NCBI GenBank assembly: GCA_036172665.1 | Contig: JAYKNF010000024.1 | Span: 62,001 to 126,000 of the forward strand | Direction of reading: 5' to 3' | From: Prosopocoilus inquinatus | Taxonomy: Eukaryota > Arthropoda > Insecta > Coleoptera > Lucanidae | DNA: 64,000 bases | Shown here: positions 1-11,330 of the stretch, piece after piece | Layout of the letters: the number at the start of each line of letters is the position of its first letter | Position numbering within the stretch: position 1 is the first letter of the stretch | Made by a program: the position numbers and the translations under genes | The notes under the pieces: generated by a model | What the model saw: the letters and a program-made list of their open reading frames with translations, nothing else | Told to the model about the DNA's origin: nothing | The model's database searches: none

Positions 1-149
1 CTGGTGTCCATCGTAACGTCAAACAACATGATAGATAAGTAAGGATCGATTAGATACATCACAGGAACAACGCTGATATGTGTTGTTTCGTTCAAAACTC
101 TTTCCAGCTAATGCTGAGTCCGAGAACTTCGTATCTCACATCAGAGTTA

Positions 150-298
150 CTGGAGTCCATCGTAACGTCAAACAACATGATAGATAAGTAAGGATCGATT
201 AGATACATCACAGGAACAACGCTAATACGTGTTATTTCGTTCAAAACTATTTCCAGCTCCTGCTGAGTCCGAGAACTTCGTATCTCACATCAGAGTTA
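150..298 (+). repeat. Type A satellite monomer (example)
   Basis: This is a complete 149-bp unit counted from ctggagtcc. It shows the A-type variant pair: gttAttt at about unit position 85 and gctgAgtcc at about position 117. Like most copies it contains one ATCGAT site (unit positions 45-50). The length is close to the 147 bp wrapped by one nucleosome, a common property of centromeric satellites (known), but phasing is not shown by the sequence. Confidence 0.9.
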
Positions 299-557
299 CT
301 GGAGTCCGTTGAAATGTCAAATAACATAGTAGATAAGTAAGGATCGATTAGATACATCACAGGAATAACGCTAATACGAGTTGTTTCGTTCAGAACTATT
401 TCCAGCTCCTGCTGCGTCCGAGAACTTCGTATCTCACATCAGAGTTACTGGTGTCCATCGTAACGTCAAACAACATGATAGATAAGTAAGGACCGATTAG
501 ATACATCATAGGAACAACGCTAATAGGTGTTATTTCGTTCAAAACTATTTCCAGCTA

Positions 558-1089
558 TTGCTGAGTCCGAGAACTTCGTATCTCACATCAGAGTTACTGG
601 AGTCCGTTGAAACGTCAAATAACATAGTAGATAAGTATGGATCGATTAGATACATCACAGGAACAACGCTAATACGTGTTGTTTCGTTCAAAACTATTTC
701 CAGCTTCTGCCGCGTCCGAGAACTTCGTATCTCACATCAGAGTTACTGGAGTCCGTTGAAACGTCAAATAACATAGTAGATAAGTAAGGATCGATTCGAT
801 ACATCACAGGAACAACGCTAATACGCGCTGTCTCGTTCAGAACTATTTCCAGCTTCTGCTGCGTCTGAGAACATCGTATCTCACATCAGAGTTACTGGAG
901 TCCATCGTAAAGTCAAATAACATGATAGATAAGTAAGGATCGATTAGATACAACACAGGAACGACGCTAATACGTGATGTTTCGTTCAAAAATATTTCCA
1001 GCTTCTGCTGCGTCCGAGAACTTCGTATCTCACATCAGAGTTACTGGAGTGCATCGTAACGTCAAATAACAAGACAGATAAGTAAGGAT
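558..1089 (+). repeat. Four-monomer cassette, copy 1
   Basis: The ordered variant signature is: agctattgctgag followed by aagtatgg; then gattcgatac with cgcgctgtctcg; then gatacaacacagg with cgtgatg and aaaaatattt; then gtgcatcg with aagacag. The same order recurs at seven other sites. The first monomer pair makes a 72-codon open frame because the aagtaTgg substitution removes a TAA stop; I regard that frame as non-coding. Confidence 0.8.
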
Positions 1090-1192
1090 CGATTAGATAC
1101 ATCACAGGAACAACGCTAATACGTGTTGTTTCGTTCAAAACTATTTCCAGCTTCTGCTGCGTCCGAAAACTTCGTATCCCAAATCAGAGTTA
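1044..1192 (+). repeat. Type B satellite monomer (example)
   Basis: This is a complete 149-bp unit with the B-type pair: gttGttt at unit position 85 and gctgCgtcc at position 117. Its 5' part is the gtgcatcg...aagacag form. Across the window A-type and B-type states at these two sites usually travel together, with exceptions such as 20,601-20,660 (gttGttt with gctgAgtcc), so the two types behave as sub-families with occasional recombinants. Confidence 0.85.
1109..1130. other. Imperfect dyad present in each monomer
   Basis: AACAAC at 1,109-1,114 and GTTGTT at 1,125-1,130 form a 6-bp inverted repeat around a 10-bp spacer. Part of the spacer (acg/cgt) can also pair. The element lies at unit positions 66-87 of every monomer. 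It is perfect in B-type units and has one mismatch in A-type units (GTTATT). It could be a protein-binding dyad or a cruciform seed. No function is shown. Confidence 0.5.
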
Positions 1193-1749
1193 CAGGAGTC
1201 CATCGTAACGTCAAATAACAAGATAGATAAGTAAGGATCGATTAGATACATCACAGGAACAACGCTAATAGGTGTTATTTCGTTCAGAACTATTTCCAGC
1301 TCCTGCTGAGTCCGAGAACTTCGTATCTCCCATCAGAGTTACTGGAGTCCATCGTAAAGTCAAATAACATGATAGATAAGTAAGGATCGATTAGATACAT
1401 CACAGGAACAACGCTAATACGTGTTATTTCGTTCAAAACTATTTCCAGCTAGTGCTGAGTCCGAGAACTTCGTATCTCACATCAGAGTTACTGGAGTGCA
1501 TCGTAACGTCAAATAACAAGACAGATAAGTAAGGATCGATTAGATACATCACAGGAGCAACGCTAATACGTGTTGTTTCGTTCAAAACTATTTCCAGCTT
1601 CTGCTGCGTCCGAAAACTTCGTATCCCAAATCAGAGTTACAGGAGTCCATCGTAACGTCAAATAACAAGATAGATAAGTAAGGATCGATTAGATACATCA
1701 CAGGAACAACGCTAATAGGTGTTATTTCGTTCAAAACTATTTCCAGCTA

Positions 1750-2281
1750 TTGCTGAGTCCGAGAACTTCGTATCTCACATCAGAGTTACTGGAGTCCGTT
1801 GAAACGTCAAATAACATAGTAGATAAGTATGGATCGATTAGATACATCACAGGTACAACGCTAATACGTGTTGTTTCGTTCAAAACTATTTCCAGCTTCT
1901 GCTGCGTCCGAGAACTTCGTATCTCACATCAGAGTTACTGGAGTCCGTTGAAACGTCAAATAACATAGTAGATAAGTAAGGATCGATTCGATACATCACA
2001 GGAACAACGCTAATACGCGCTGTCTCGTTCAGAACTATTTCCAGCTTCTGCTGCATCTGAGAACTTCGTATCTCACATCAGAGTTACTGGAGTCCATCGT
2101 AAAGTCAAATAACATGATAGATAAGTAAGGATCGATTAGATACAACACAGGAACGACGCTAATACGTGATGTTTCGTTCAAAAATATTTCCAGCTTCTGC
2201 TGCGTCCGAGAACTTCATATCTCACATCAGAGTTAATGGAGTGCATCGTAACGTCAAATAACAAGACAGATAAGTAGGGAT
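1750..2281 (+). repeat. Four-monomer cassette, copy 2
   Basis: It carries the same ordered signature as the copy at 558, exactly 1,192 bp downstream. Private changes include gtacaacg (1,852), gctgcatctg (about 2,051) and aagtaggg near 2,276. Confidence 0.8.
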
Positions 2282-2395
2282 CGATTAGATACATCACAGG
2301 AACAACGCTAGTACGTGTTATTTCGTTCAAAACTATTTCCAGCTCCTGCTGAGTCCGAGAACTTCGTATCTCACATCAGAGTTACTGGAGTGCAT

Positions 2396-3900
2396 CGTAA
2401 CGTCAACTAACAAGACAGATAAGTAAGGATCGATTAGATACATCACAGGAACAACGCTAATACGTGTTGTTTCGTTCAAAACTATTTCCAGCTTCTGCTG
2501 CGTCTGAAAACTTCGTATCCCAAATCAGAGTTACAGGAGTCCATCGTAACGTCAAATAACAAGATAGATAAGTAACGATCGATTAGATACATCACAGGAA
2601 CAACGCTAATAGGTGTTATTTCGTTCAGAACTATTTCCAGCTCCTGCTGAGTCCGAGAACTTCGTATCTCCCATCAGAGTTACTGGAGTCCGTTGAAACG
2701 TCAAATAACATAGTAGATAAGTAAGGATCGATTAGATACATCACAGGAACAACGCTAATACGTGTTGTTTCGTTCAAAACTATTTCCAGCTTCTGCTGCG
2801 TACGAGAACTTCGTATCTCACATCAGAGTTACTGGAGTCCGTTGAAACGTCAAATAACATAGTAGATAAGTAAGGATCGATTAGATACATCACAGGAACA
2901 ACGCTAATATGTGTTGTTTCGTTCAAAACTATTTCCAACTTCTGCTGCGTCCGAGAACTTCGTATCTCACATCAGAGTTACTGGAGTCCGTTGAAACGTC
3001 AAATAACATAGTAGATAAGTAAGGATCGATTAGATACATCACAGGAACAACGCTAATACGTGCTGTTTCGTCCAGAACTATTTCCAGCTTCTGCTGCGTC
3101 TGAGAACTTCGTATCTCACATCAGAGTTACTGTAGTCCATCGCAAAGTCAAATAACATGATAGATAAGTAAGGATCGATTAGATACATCACAGGAACGAC
3201 GCTAATACGTGTTATTTCGTTCAAAGCTTTTTGCAGCATCTGCTGCGTCCGAAAACTTCGTATCTCACATCAGAGTTACTGGAGTGCATCGTAACTTGAA
3301 ATAACATGATAGATAAGTAAGGATCGATTAGATACATCACAGGAACAACGCTAATAAGTGTTATTTCGTTCAAAACTATTTCCGGCTCCTGCTGAGTAAT
3401 ATAACTTCGTATCTCACATCAGAGTTACGGGAGTCCCTCGTAACGTGAAATAACATGATAGAAAAGTAAGGATCGATTAGATACATCACAGGAACAACGC
3501 TAATACGTGTTGTTTCGTTCAAAACTATTTCCAGCATCTGCTGCGTCCGAAAACTTCTTATCTCACATCAGAGTTACTGGATTCCATCGTAAAGTCAAAT
3601 AACATGATAGATAAGTAAGGATCGATTAGATACAACACAGGAACGACGCTAATACGTGATGTTTCGTTCAAAACTATTTCCAGCTTCTGCTGCGTCCGAG
3701 AACTTCGTATCTCACATCAGAGTTACTGGAGTGCATCGTAACGTCAAATAACAAGATAGATAAGTAAGGATCGATTAGATACATCACAGGAACAACGCTA
3801 ATAGGTGTTATTTCGTTCAGAACTATTTCCAGCTCCTGCTGAGTCCGAGAACTTCGTATCTCCCATCAGAGTTACTGGAGTCCATCGTAAAGTCAAACAA
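2396..3900 (+). repeat. Segment duplicated at 9.7-11.3 kb
   Basis: Rare markers occur in the same order here and at 9,672-11,330: cgtcaactaac (2,401 and 9,673), tccaacttctg, ttcaaagctttt, and gctgagtaatataac (3,391 and 10,812). The spacing grows from 7,272 to 7,421 bp, so the downstream copy holds one extra monomer, near 9,960. The second spacing equals 50 x 149 minus 29, matching the 29 bp lost in the inverted monomer. Confidence 0.75.
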
Positions 3901-6040
3901 CATGATAGATAAGTAAGGATCGATTAGATACATCACAGGAACAACGCTAATACGTGTTATTTCGTTCAAAACTATTTCCAGCTCCTGCTGAGTCCGAGAA
4001 CTTCGTATCTCACATCAGAGTTACTGGAGTCCGTTGAAACGTCAAATAACATAGTAGATAAGTATGGATCGATTAGATACATCACAGGAATAACGCTAAT
4101 ACGTGTTGTTTCGTTCAGAACTATTTCCAGCTAATGCTGAGTCCGAGAACTTCGTATCTCACATCAGAGTTACTGGAGTCCATCGTAAGGTCAAACAACA
4201 TGATAGATAAGTAAGGATCGATTAGATACATCACAGGAACAACGCTAATACGTGTTATTTCGTTCAAAACTATTTCCAGCTCCGGCTGAGTCCGAGAACT
4301 TCGTATCTCACATCAGAGTTACTGGAGTCCGTTGAAATGTCAAATAACATAGTAGATAAGTAAGGATCGATTAGATACTACACAGGAACAACGCTAATAC
4401 GTGTTGTTTCGTTCAGAACTATTTCCAGCTCCTGCTGCGTCCGAGAAATTCGTATTTCACATCAAAGTTACTGGAGTCCATCGTAAAGTCAAATAACATG
4501 ATAGATAAGTAAGGATCGATTAGATACATCACAGGAACAACGCTAATACGTGTAATTTCGTTCAAAACTATTTCCAGCTCCTGCTGAGTCCGAGAACTTC
4601 TTATCTCATATCATAGTTACTGGAGTCCGTTGAAACGTCAAATAACATAGTAGATAAGTAAGGATCGATTAGATACATCACAGGAACAACGCTAATAGGT
4701 GTTATTTCGTTCAGAACTATTTCCAGCTCCTGCTGAGTCCGAGAACTTCGTATCTCACATCAGAGTTACTGGAGTGCATCGTAACGTCAAATAACAAGAC
4801 AGATAAGTAAGGATCGATTAGATACATCACAGGAACAACGCTAATACGTGTTATTTCGTTCAAAACTATTTCCAGCTCCTGCTGATTCGGAGAACTTCGT
4901 ATCTCACATCAGAGTTACTGGAGTCCATCGTAAAGTCAAATAACATGATAGATAAGTAAGGATCGATTAGATACAACACAGGAACGACGCTAATACGTGA
5001 TGTTTCGTTCAAAAATATTTCCAGCTTCTGCTGCGTCCGATAACTTCGTATCTCACATCAGAGTTACTGGAGTGCATCGTAACGTCAAATAACAAGACAG
5101 ATAAGTAAGGATCGATTAGATACATCACAGGAACAACGCTAATACGTGTTGTTTCGTTCAAAACTATTTCCAGCTTCTGCTGCGTCCGAAAACTTCGTAT
5201 CCCAAATCAGAGTTACAGGAGTCCATCGTAACGTCAAATAACAAGATAGATAAGTAAGGATCGATTAGATACATCACAGGAACAACGCTAATAGGTGTTA
5301 TTTCGTTCAGAACTATTTCCAGCTCCTGCTGAGTCCGAGAACTTCGTATCTCCCATCAGAGTTACTGGAGTCCATCGTAAAGTCAAACAACATGATAGAT
5401 AAGTAAGGATCGATTAGATACATCACAGGAACAACGCTAATACGTGTTATTTCGTTCAAAACTATTTCCAGCTCCTGCTGAGTCCGAGAACTTCGTATCT
5501 CACATCAGAGTTACTGGAGTCCGTTGAAACGTCAAATAACATAGTAGATAAGTATGGATCGATTAGATACATCACAGGAATAACGCTAATACGTGTTGTT
5601 TCGTTCAGAACTATTTCCAGCTAATGCTGAGTCCGAGAACTTCGTATCTCACATCAGAGTTACTGGAGTCCATCGTAAGGTCAAACAACATGATAGATAA
5701 GTAAGGATCGATTAGATACATCACAGGAACAACGCTAATACGTGTTATTTCGTTCAAAACTATTTCCAGCTCCGGCTGAGTCCGAGAACTTCGTATCTCA
5801 CATCAGAGTTACTGGAGTCCGTTGAAATGTCAAATAACATAGTAGATAAGTAAGGATCGATTAGATACTACACAGGAACAACGCTAATACGTGTTGTTTC
5901 GTTCAGAACTATTTCCAGCTCCTGCTGCGTCCGAGAAATTCGTATTTCACATCAAAGTTACTGGAGTCCATCGTAAAGTCAAATAACATGATAGATAAGT
6001 AAGGATCGATTAGATACATCACAGGAACAACGCTAATACG
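3760..6040 (+). repeat. 10-mer HOR pair (1,490-bp spacing)
   Basis: About 3,760-4,550 matches 5,250-6,040 at 10 x 149 bp. The rare form catcgtaagg appears at 4,181 and 5,671, and the ctccggctgag and tatttcacatcaaag markers follow in both. The copies part at gtgtAattt (about 4,553) against gtgtTattt (about 6,043). This pair overlaps the first copy of the 12-mer repeat, so two duplication events of different length are nested here. Confidence 0.75.
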
Positions 6041-6072
6041 TGTTATTTCGTTCAAAACTATTTCCACCTCCG
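4285..6072 (+). repeat. 12-mer HOR, copy 1 (partly replaced)
   Basis: Its first part (4,285 to about 5,370) matches the next copy at 1,788 bp = 12 x 149. Markers are ctccggctgag, gagaaattcg with tatttcac, cttcttatctcatatcatag, and gctgattc (4,881). The remainder instead matches sequence 1,490 bp upstream, so this unit looks like a recombinant. Confidence 0.7.
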
Positions 6073-7860
6073 GCTGAGTCCGAGAACTTCGTATCTCACA
6101 TCAGAGTTACTGGAGTCCGTTGAAATGTCAAATAACATAGTAGATAAGTAAGGATCGATTAGATACTACACAGGAACAACGCTAATACGTGTTGTTTCGT
6201 TCAGAACTATTTCCAGCTCCTGCTGCGTCCGAGAAATTCGTATTTCACATCAAAGTTACTGGAGTCCATCGTAAAGTCAAATAACATGATAGATAAGTAA
6301 GGATCGATTAGATACATCACAGGAACAACGCTAATACGTGTAATTTCGTTCAAAACTATTTCCAGCTCCTGCTGAGTCCGAGAACTTCTTATCTCATATC
6401 ATAGTTACTGGAGTCCGTTGAAACGTCAAATAACATAGTAGATAAGTAAGGATCGATTAGATACATCACAGGAACAACGCTAATAGGTGTTATTTCGTTC
6501 AGAACTATTTCCAGCTCCTGCTGAGTCCGAGAACTTCGTATCTCACATCAGAGTTACTGGAGTGCATCGTAACGTCAAATAACAAGACAGATAAGTAAGG
6601 ATCGATTAGATACATCACAGGAACAACGCTAATACGTGTTATTTCGTTCAAAACTATTTCCAGCTCCTGCTGATTCCGAGAACTTCGTATCTCACATCAG
6701 AGTTACTGGAGTCCATCGTAAAGTCAAATAACATGATAGATAAGTAAGGATCGATTAGATACAACACAGGAACGACGCTAATACGTGATGTTTCGTTCAA
6801 AAATATTTCCAGCTTCTGCTGCGTCCGATAACTTCGTATCTCACATCAGAGTTACTGGAGTGCATCGTAACGTCAAATAACAAGACAGATAAGTAAGGAT
6901 CGATTAGATACATCACAGGAACAACGCTAATACGTGTTGTTTCGTTCAAAACTATTTCCAGCTTCTGCTGCGTCCGAAAACTTCGTATCCCAAATCAGAG
7001 TTACAGGAGTCCATCGTAACGTCAAATAACAAGATAGATAAGTAAGGATCGATTAGATACATCACAGGAACAACGCTAATAGGTGTTATTTCGTTCAGAA
7101 CTATTTCCAGCTCCTGCTGAGTCCGAGAACTTCGTATCTCCCATCAGAGTTACTGGAGTCCATCGTAAAGTCAAATAACATGATAGATAAGTAAGGATCG
7201 ATTAGATACATCACAGGAACAACGCTAATACGCGCTGTCTCTTTCAGAACTATTTCCAGCTTCTGCTGCGTCTGAGAACTTCGTATCTCACATCAGAGTT
7301 ACTGGAGTCCATCGTAAAGTCAAATAACATGATAGATAAGTAAGGATCGATTAGATACAACACAGGAACGACGCTAATACGTGATGTTTCGTTCAAAAAT
7401 ATTTCCAGCTTCTGCTGCGTCCGAGAACTTCGTATCTCACATCAGAGTTACTGGAGTGCATCGTAACGTCAAATAACAAGACAGATAAGTAAGGATCGAT
7501 TAGATACATCACAGGAACAACGCTAATACGTGTTATTTCGTTCAAAACTATTTCCAGCTCCTGCTGAGTCCGAGAACTTCGTATCTCACATCAGAGTTAC
7601 TGGAGTCCGTTGAAACGTCAAATAACATAGTAGATAAGTAAGGATCGATTAGATACATCACAGGAACAACGCTAGTACGTGTTATTTCGTTCAAAATTAT
7701 TTCCAGCTCCTGCTGAGTCCGAGAACTTCGTATCTCACATCAGAGTTACTGGAGTGCATCGTAACGTCAACTAACAAGACAGATAAGTAAGGATCGATTA
7801 GATACATCACAGGAACAACGCTAATACGTGTTGTTTCGTTCAAAACTATTTCCAGCTCCG
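6073..7860 (+). repeat. 12-mer HOR, copy 2
   Basis: This 1,788-bp unit matches copy 3 almost base for base. Shared rare states include gctgattcc (6,669 and 8,457), cgcgctgtctcttt (7,231 and 9,019) and caaaattattt (near 7,694 and 9,482). The near identity suggests recent amplification. The only clear private change I noted is ccaCctcc at its left edge (about 6,066). Confidence 0.85.
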
Positions 7861-9547
7861 GCTGAGTCCGAGAACTTCGTATCTCACATCAGAGTTACTG
7901 GAGTCCGTTGAAATGTCAAATAACATAGTAGATAAGTAAGGATCGATTAGATACTACACAGGAACAACGCTAATACGTGTTGTTTCGTTCAGAACTATTT
8001 CCAGCTCCTGCTGCGTCCGAGAAATTCGTATTTCACATCAAAGTTACTGGAGTCCATCGTAAAGTCAAATAACATGATAGATAAGTAAGGATCGATTAGA
8101 TACATCACAGGAACAACGCTAATACGTGTAATTTCGTTCAAAACTATTTCCAGCTCCTGCTGAGTCCGAGAACTTCTTATCTCATATCATAGTTACTGGA
8201 GTCCGTTGAAACGTCAAATAACATAGTAGATAAGTAAGGATCGATTAGATACATCACAGGAACAACGCTAATAGGTGTTATTTCGTTCAGAACTATTTCC
8301 AGCTCCTGCTGAGTCCGAGAACTTCGTATCTCACATCAGAGTTACTGGAGTGCATCGTAACGTCAAATAACAAGACAGATAAGTAAGGATCGATTAGATA
8401 CATCACAGGAACAACGCTAATACGTGTTATTTCGTTCAAAACTATTTCCAGCTCCTGCTGATTCCGAGAACTTCGTATCTCACATCAGAGTTACTGGAGT
8501 CCATCGTAAAGTCAAATAACATGATAGATAAGTAAGGATCGATTAGATACAACACAGGAACGACGCTAATACGTGATGTTTCGTTCAAAAATATTTCCAG
8601 CTTCTGCTGCGTCCGATAACTTCGTATCTCACATCAGAGTTACTGGAGTGCATCGTAACGTCAAATAACAAGACAGATAAGTAAGGATCGATTAGATACA
8701 TCACAGGAACAACGCTAATACGTGTTGTTTCGTTCAAAACTATTTCCAGCTTCTGCTGCGTCCGAAAACTTCGTATCCCAAATCAGAGTTACAGGAGTCC
8801 ATCGTAACGTCAAATAACAAGATAGATAAGTAAGGATCGATTAGATACATCACAGGAACAACGCTAATAGGTGTTATTTCGTTCAGAACTATTTCCAGCT
8901 CCTGCTGAGTCCGAGAACTTCGTATCTCCCATCAGAGTTACTGGAGTCCATCGTAAAGTCAAATAACATGATAGATAAGTAAGGATCGATTAGATACATC
9001 ACAGGAACAACGCTAATACGCGCTGTCTCTTTCAGAACTATTTCCAGCTTCTGCTGCGTCTGAGAACTTCGTATCTCACATCAGAGTTACTGGAGTCCAT
9101 CGTAAAGTCAAATAACATGATAGATAAGTAAGGATCGATTAGATACAACACAGGAACGACGCTAATACGTGATGTTTCGTTCAAAAATATTTCCAGCTTC
9201 TGCTGCGTCCGAGAACTTCGTATCTCACATCAGAGTTACTGGAGTGCATCGTAACGTCAAATAACAAGACAGATAAGTAAGGATCGATTAGATACATCAC
9301 AGGAACAACGCTAATACGTGTTATTTCGTTCAAAACTATTTCCAGCTCCTGCTGAGTCCGAGAACTTCGTATCTCACATCAGAGTTACTGGAGTCCGTTG
9401 AAACGTCAAATAACATAGTAGATAAGTAAGGATCGATTAGATACATCACAGGAACAACGCTAGTACGTGTTATTTCGTTCAAAATTATTTCCAGCTCCTG
9501 CTGAGTCCGAGAACTTCGTATCTCACATCAGAGTTACTGGAGTGCAT
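7861..9547 (+). repeat. 12-mer HOR, copy 3, ending at the inversion
   Basis: It continues the 1,788-bp unit of copy 2 until ctggagtgcat at 9,537-9,547, where the sequence turns onto the opposite strand. Copy 2 shows what would be expected next: gtgcatcg followed by cgtcaactaac. That type of monomer is found inverted and then again in direct orientation. Confidence 0.85.
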
Positions 9548-9562
9548 TACGATGCACTCCAG
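9537..9562. other. Left inversion junction hairpin
   Basis: ctggagtgcat (9,537-9,547) and its reverse complement (9,552-9,562) form an 11-bp stem with the 4-base loop tacg (9,548-9,551). Confidence 0.85.
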
Positions 9563-9671
9563 CACGCAGCAGAAGCTGGAAATAGTTTTGAACGAAACAA
9601 CACGTATTAGCGTTGTTCCTGTGATGTATCTAATCGATCCTTACTTATCTGTCTTGTTAGTTGACGTTACG
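9548..9671 (-). repeat. Inverted, internally deleted satellite monomer
   Basis: This is the only reversed unit I see. Read on the minus strand it is cgta, then 104 bp identical to the direct sequence at 9,672-9,775, then a single g, then ctggagtgcat identical to 9,537-9,547, then cgta. Against a normal unit, 29 bp are missing between ctgctgcgt and ctggagtgcat. Both turning points fall on the same four bases of the monomer (cgta, tacg on the plus strand). Flanking phase is otherwise preserved. It may be a real template-switch or inverted duplication, or an assembly or foldback-read artefact. Confidence 0.9.
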
Positions 9672-9775
9672 ACGTCAACTAACAAGACAGATAAGTAAGG
9701 ATCGATTAGATACATCACAGGAACAACGCTAATACGTGTTGTTTCGTTCAAAACTATTTCCAGCTTCTGCTGCGT
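9564..9775. other. 104-bp perfect inverted repeat (right junction)
   Basis: Arms 9,564-9,667 and 9,672-9,775 are exact reverse complements over 104 bp, separated by the 4-base loop tacg (9,668-9,671). Perfect arms in an array where neighbours usually differ at several sites imply that one arm was copied from the other recently. Such a near-palindrome would be expected to extrude a cruciform and be unstable. Confidence 0.92.
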
Positions 9776-11330
9776 CCGAAAACTTCGTATCCCAAATCAG
9801 AGTTACAGGAGTCCACCGTAACGTCAAATAACAAGATAGATAAGTAAGGATCGATTAGATACATCACAGGAACAACGCTAATAGGTGTTATTTCGTTCAG
9901 AACTATTTCCAGCTCCTGCTGAGTCCGAGAACTTCGTATCTCCCATCAGAGTTACTGGAGTCCATCGTAAAATCAAATAACATGATAGATAAGTAAAGAT
10001 CGATTAGATACATCACAGGAACAACGCTAATAAGTGTTATTTCGTTCAAAACTATTTCCAGTTCCTGCTGAGTCCGAGAACTTCGTATCTCACATCAGAG
10101 TTACTGGAGTCCGTTGAAACGTCAAATAACATAGTAGATAAGTAAGGATCGATTAGATACATCACAGGAACAACGCTAATACGTGTTGTTTCGTTCAAAA
10201 CTATTTCCAGCTTCTGCTGCGTCCGAGAACTTCGTATCTCACATCAGAGTTACTAGAGTCCGTTGAAACGTCAAATAACATAGTAGATAAGTAAGGATCG
10301 ATTAGATACATCACAGGAACAACGCTAATACGTGTTGTTTCGTTCAAAACTATTTCCAACTTCTGCTGCGTCCGAGAACTTCGTATCTCACATCAGAGTT
10401 ACTGGAGTCCGTTGAAACGTCAAATAACATAGTAGATAAGTAAGGATCGATTAGATACATCACAGGAACAACGCTAATACGTGCTGTTTCTTTCAGAAAT
10501 ATTTCCAGCTTCTGCTGCGTCTGAGAACTTCGTATCTCACATCAGAGTTACTGGAGTCCATCGCAAAGTCAAATAACATGATAGATAAGTAAGGATCGAT
10601 TAGATACATCACAGGAACGACGCTAATACGTGTTGTTTCGTTCAAAGCTTTTTCCAGCATCTGCTGCGTCCGAAAACTTCGTATCTCACATCAGAGTTAC
10701 TGGAGTGCATCGTAACTTGAAATAACATGATAGATAAGTAAGGATCGATTAGATACATCACAGGAACAACGCTAATAAGTGTTATTTCGTTCAAAACTAT
10801 TTCCGGCTCCTGCTGAGTAATATAACTTCGTATCTCACATCAGAGTTACTGGAGTCCCTCGTAACGTGAAATAACATGATAGAAAAGTAAGGATCGATTA
10901 GATATATCACAGGAACAACGCTAATACGTGTTGTTTCGTTCAAAACTATTTCCAGCATCTGCTGCGTCCGAAAACTTCGTATCTCACATCAGAGTTACTG
11001 GATTCCATCGTAAAGTCAAATAACATGATAGATAAGTAAGGATCGATTAGATACAACACAGGAACGACGCTAATACGTGATGTTTCGTTCAAAACTATTT
11101 CCAGCTTCTGCTGCGTCCGAGAACTTCGTATCTCACATCAGAGTTACTGGAGTGCATCGTAACGTCAAATAACAAGATAGATAAGTAAGGATCGATTAGA
11201 TACATCACAGGAACAACGCTAATAGGTGTTATTTCGTTCAGAACTATTTCCAGCTCCTGCTGAGTCCGAGAACTTCGTATCTCCCATCAGAGTTACTGGA
11301 GTCCATCGTAAAGTCAAACAACATGATAGA
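9672..11330 (+). repeat. Second copy of the 2.4-3.9 kb segment
   Basis: Direct orientation resumes at acgtcaactaac and follows the marker order of 2,401-3,900, with one extra monomer (gtaaaatcaaat form, about 9,966). Matching is lost near 11,340, where the upstream copy has gttAttt and this one gttGttt. Confidence 0.75.

Larger units (their letters stand above)
490..2312 (+). repeat. 8-mer HOR duplication (1,192-bp spacing)
   Basis: About 490-1,120 and 1,682-2,312 match in the same monomer order at a spacing of exactly 8 x 149 bp, with only a few substitutions (for example gaacaacg against gtacaacg at 1,852). Both copies hold the four-monomer cassette described at 558 and 1,750. Matching fails just before 480 and after about 2,312, where the variant states change. 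The 1,121-1,681 stretch between the copies contains two closely similar 3-monomer runs (gtccgaaaac at 1,161 and 1,608, 447 bp apart). Confidence 0.8.

Noticed and set aside
86..104. CENP-B box in the tttcgttcaaaac segment of each monomer
   Set aside because: The first half fits (TTCG, four bases, A), but the required CGGG is replaced by sequence such as CTAT, so the known 17-bp motif is not met.
558..776. 72-codon open frames at 558, 1,750, 13,045, 25,413, 29,731, 41,205 and 52,737, the related 83-codon frame at 23,741, and a 62-codon frame at 60,371
   Set aside because: They start at non-ATG codons or by chance and span about 1.5 satellite monomers. The eight related frames exist only because one substitution (aagtaTgg) removes a stop; the frame at 60,371 similarly depends on a ggaagg variant. 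The period is not a multiple of three and the frame closes in the next monomer. Their similarity to one another is satellite copying, not protein conservation.
9548..9671. A transposon or foldback element inserted in the array
   Set aside because: All bases in the inverted stretch derive from the satellite monomer; there is no terminal repeat of another family, no target-site duplication and no coding sequence.
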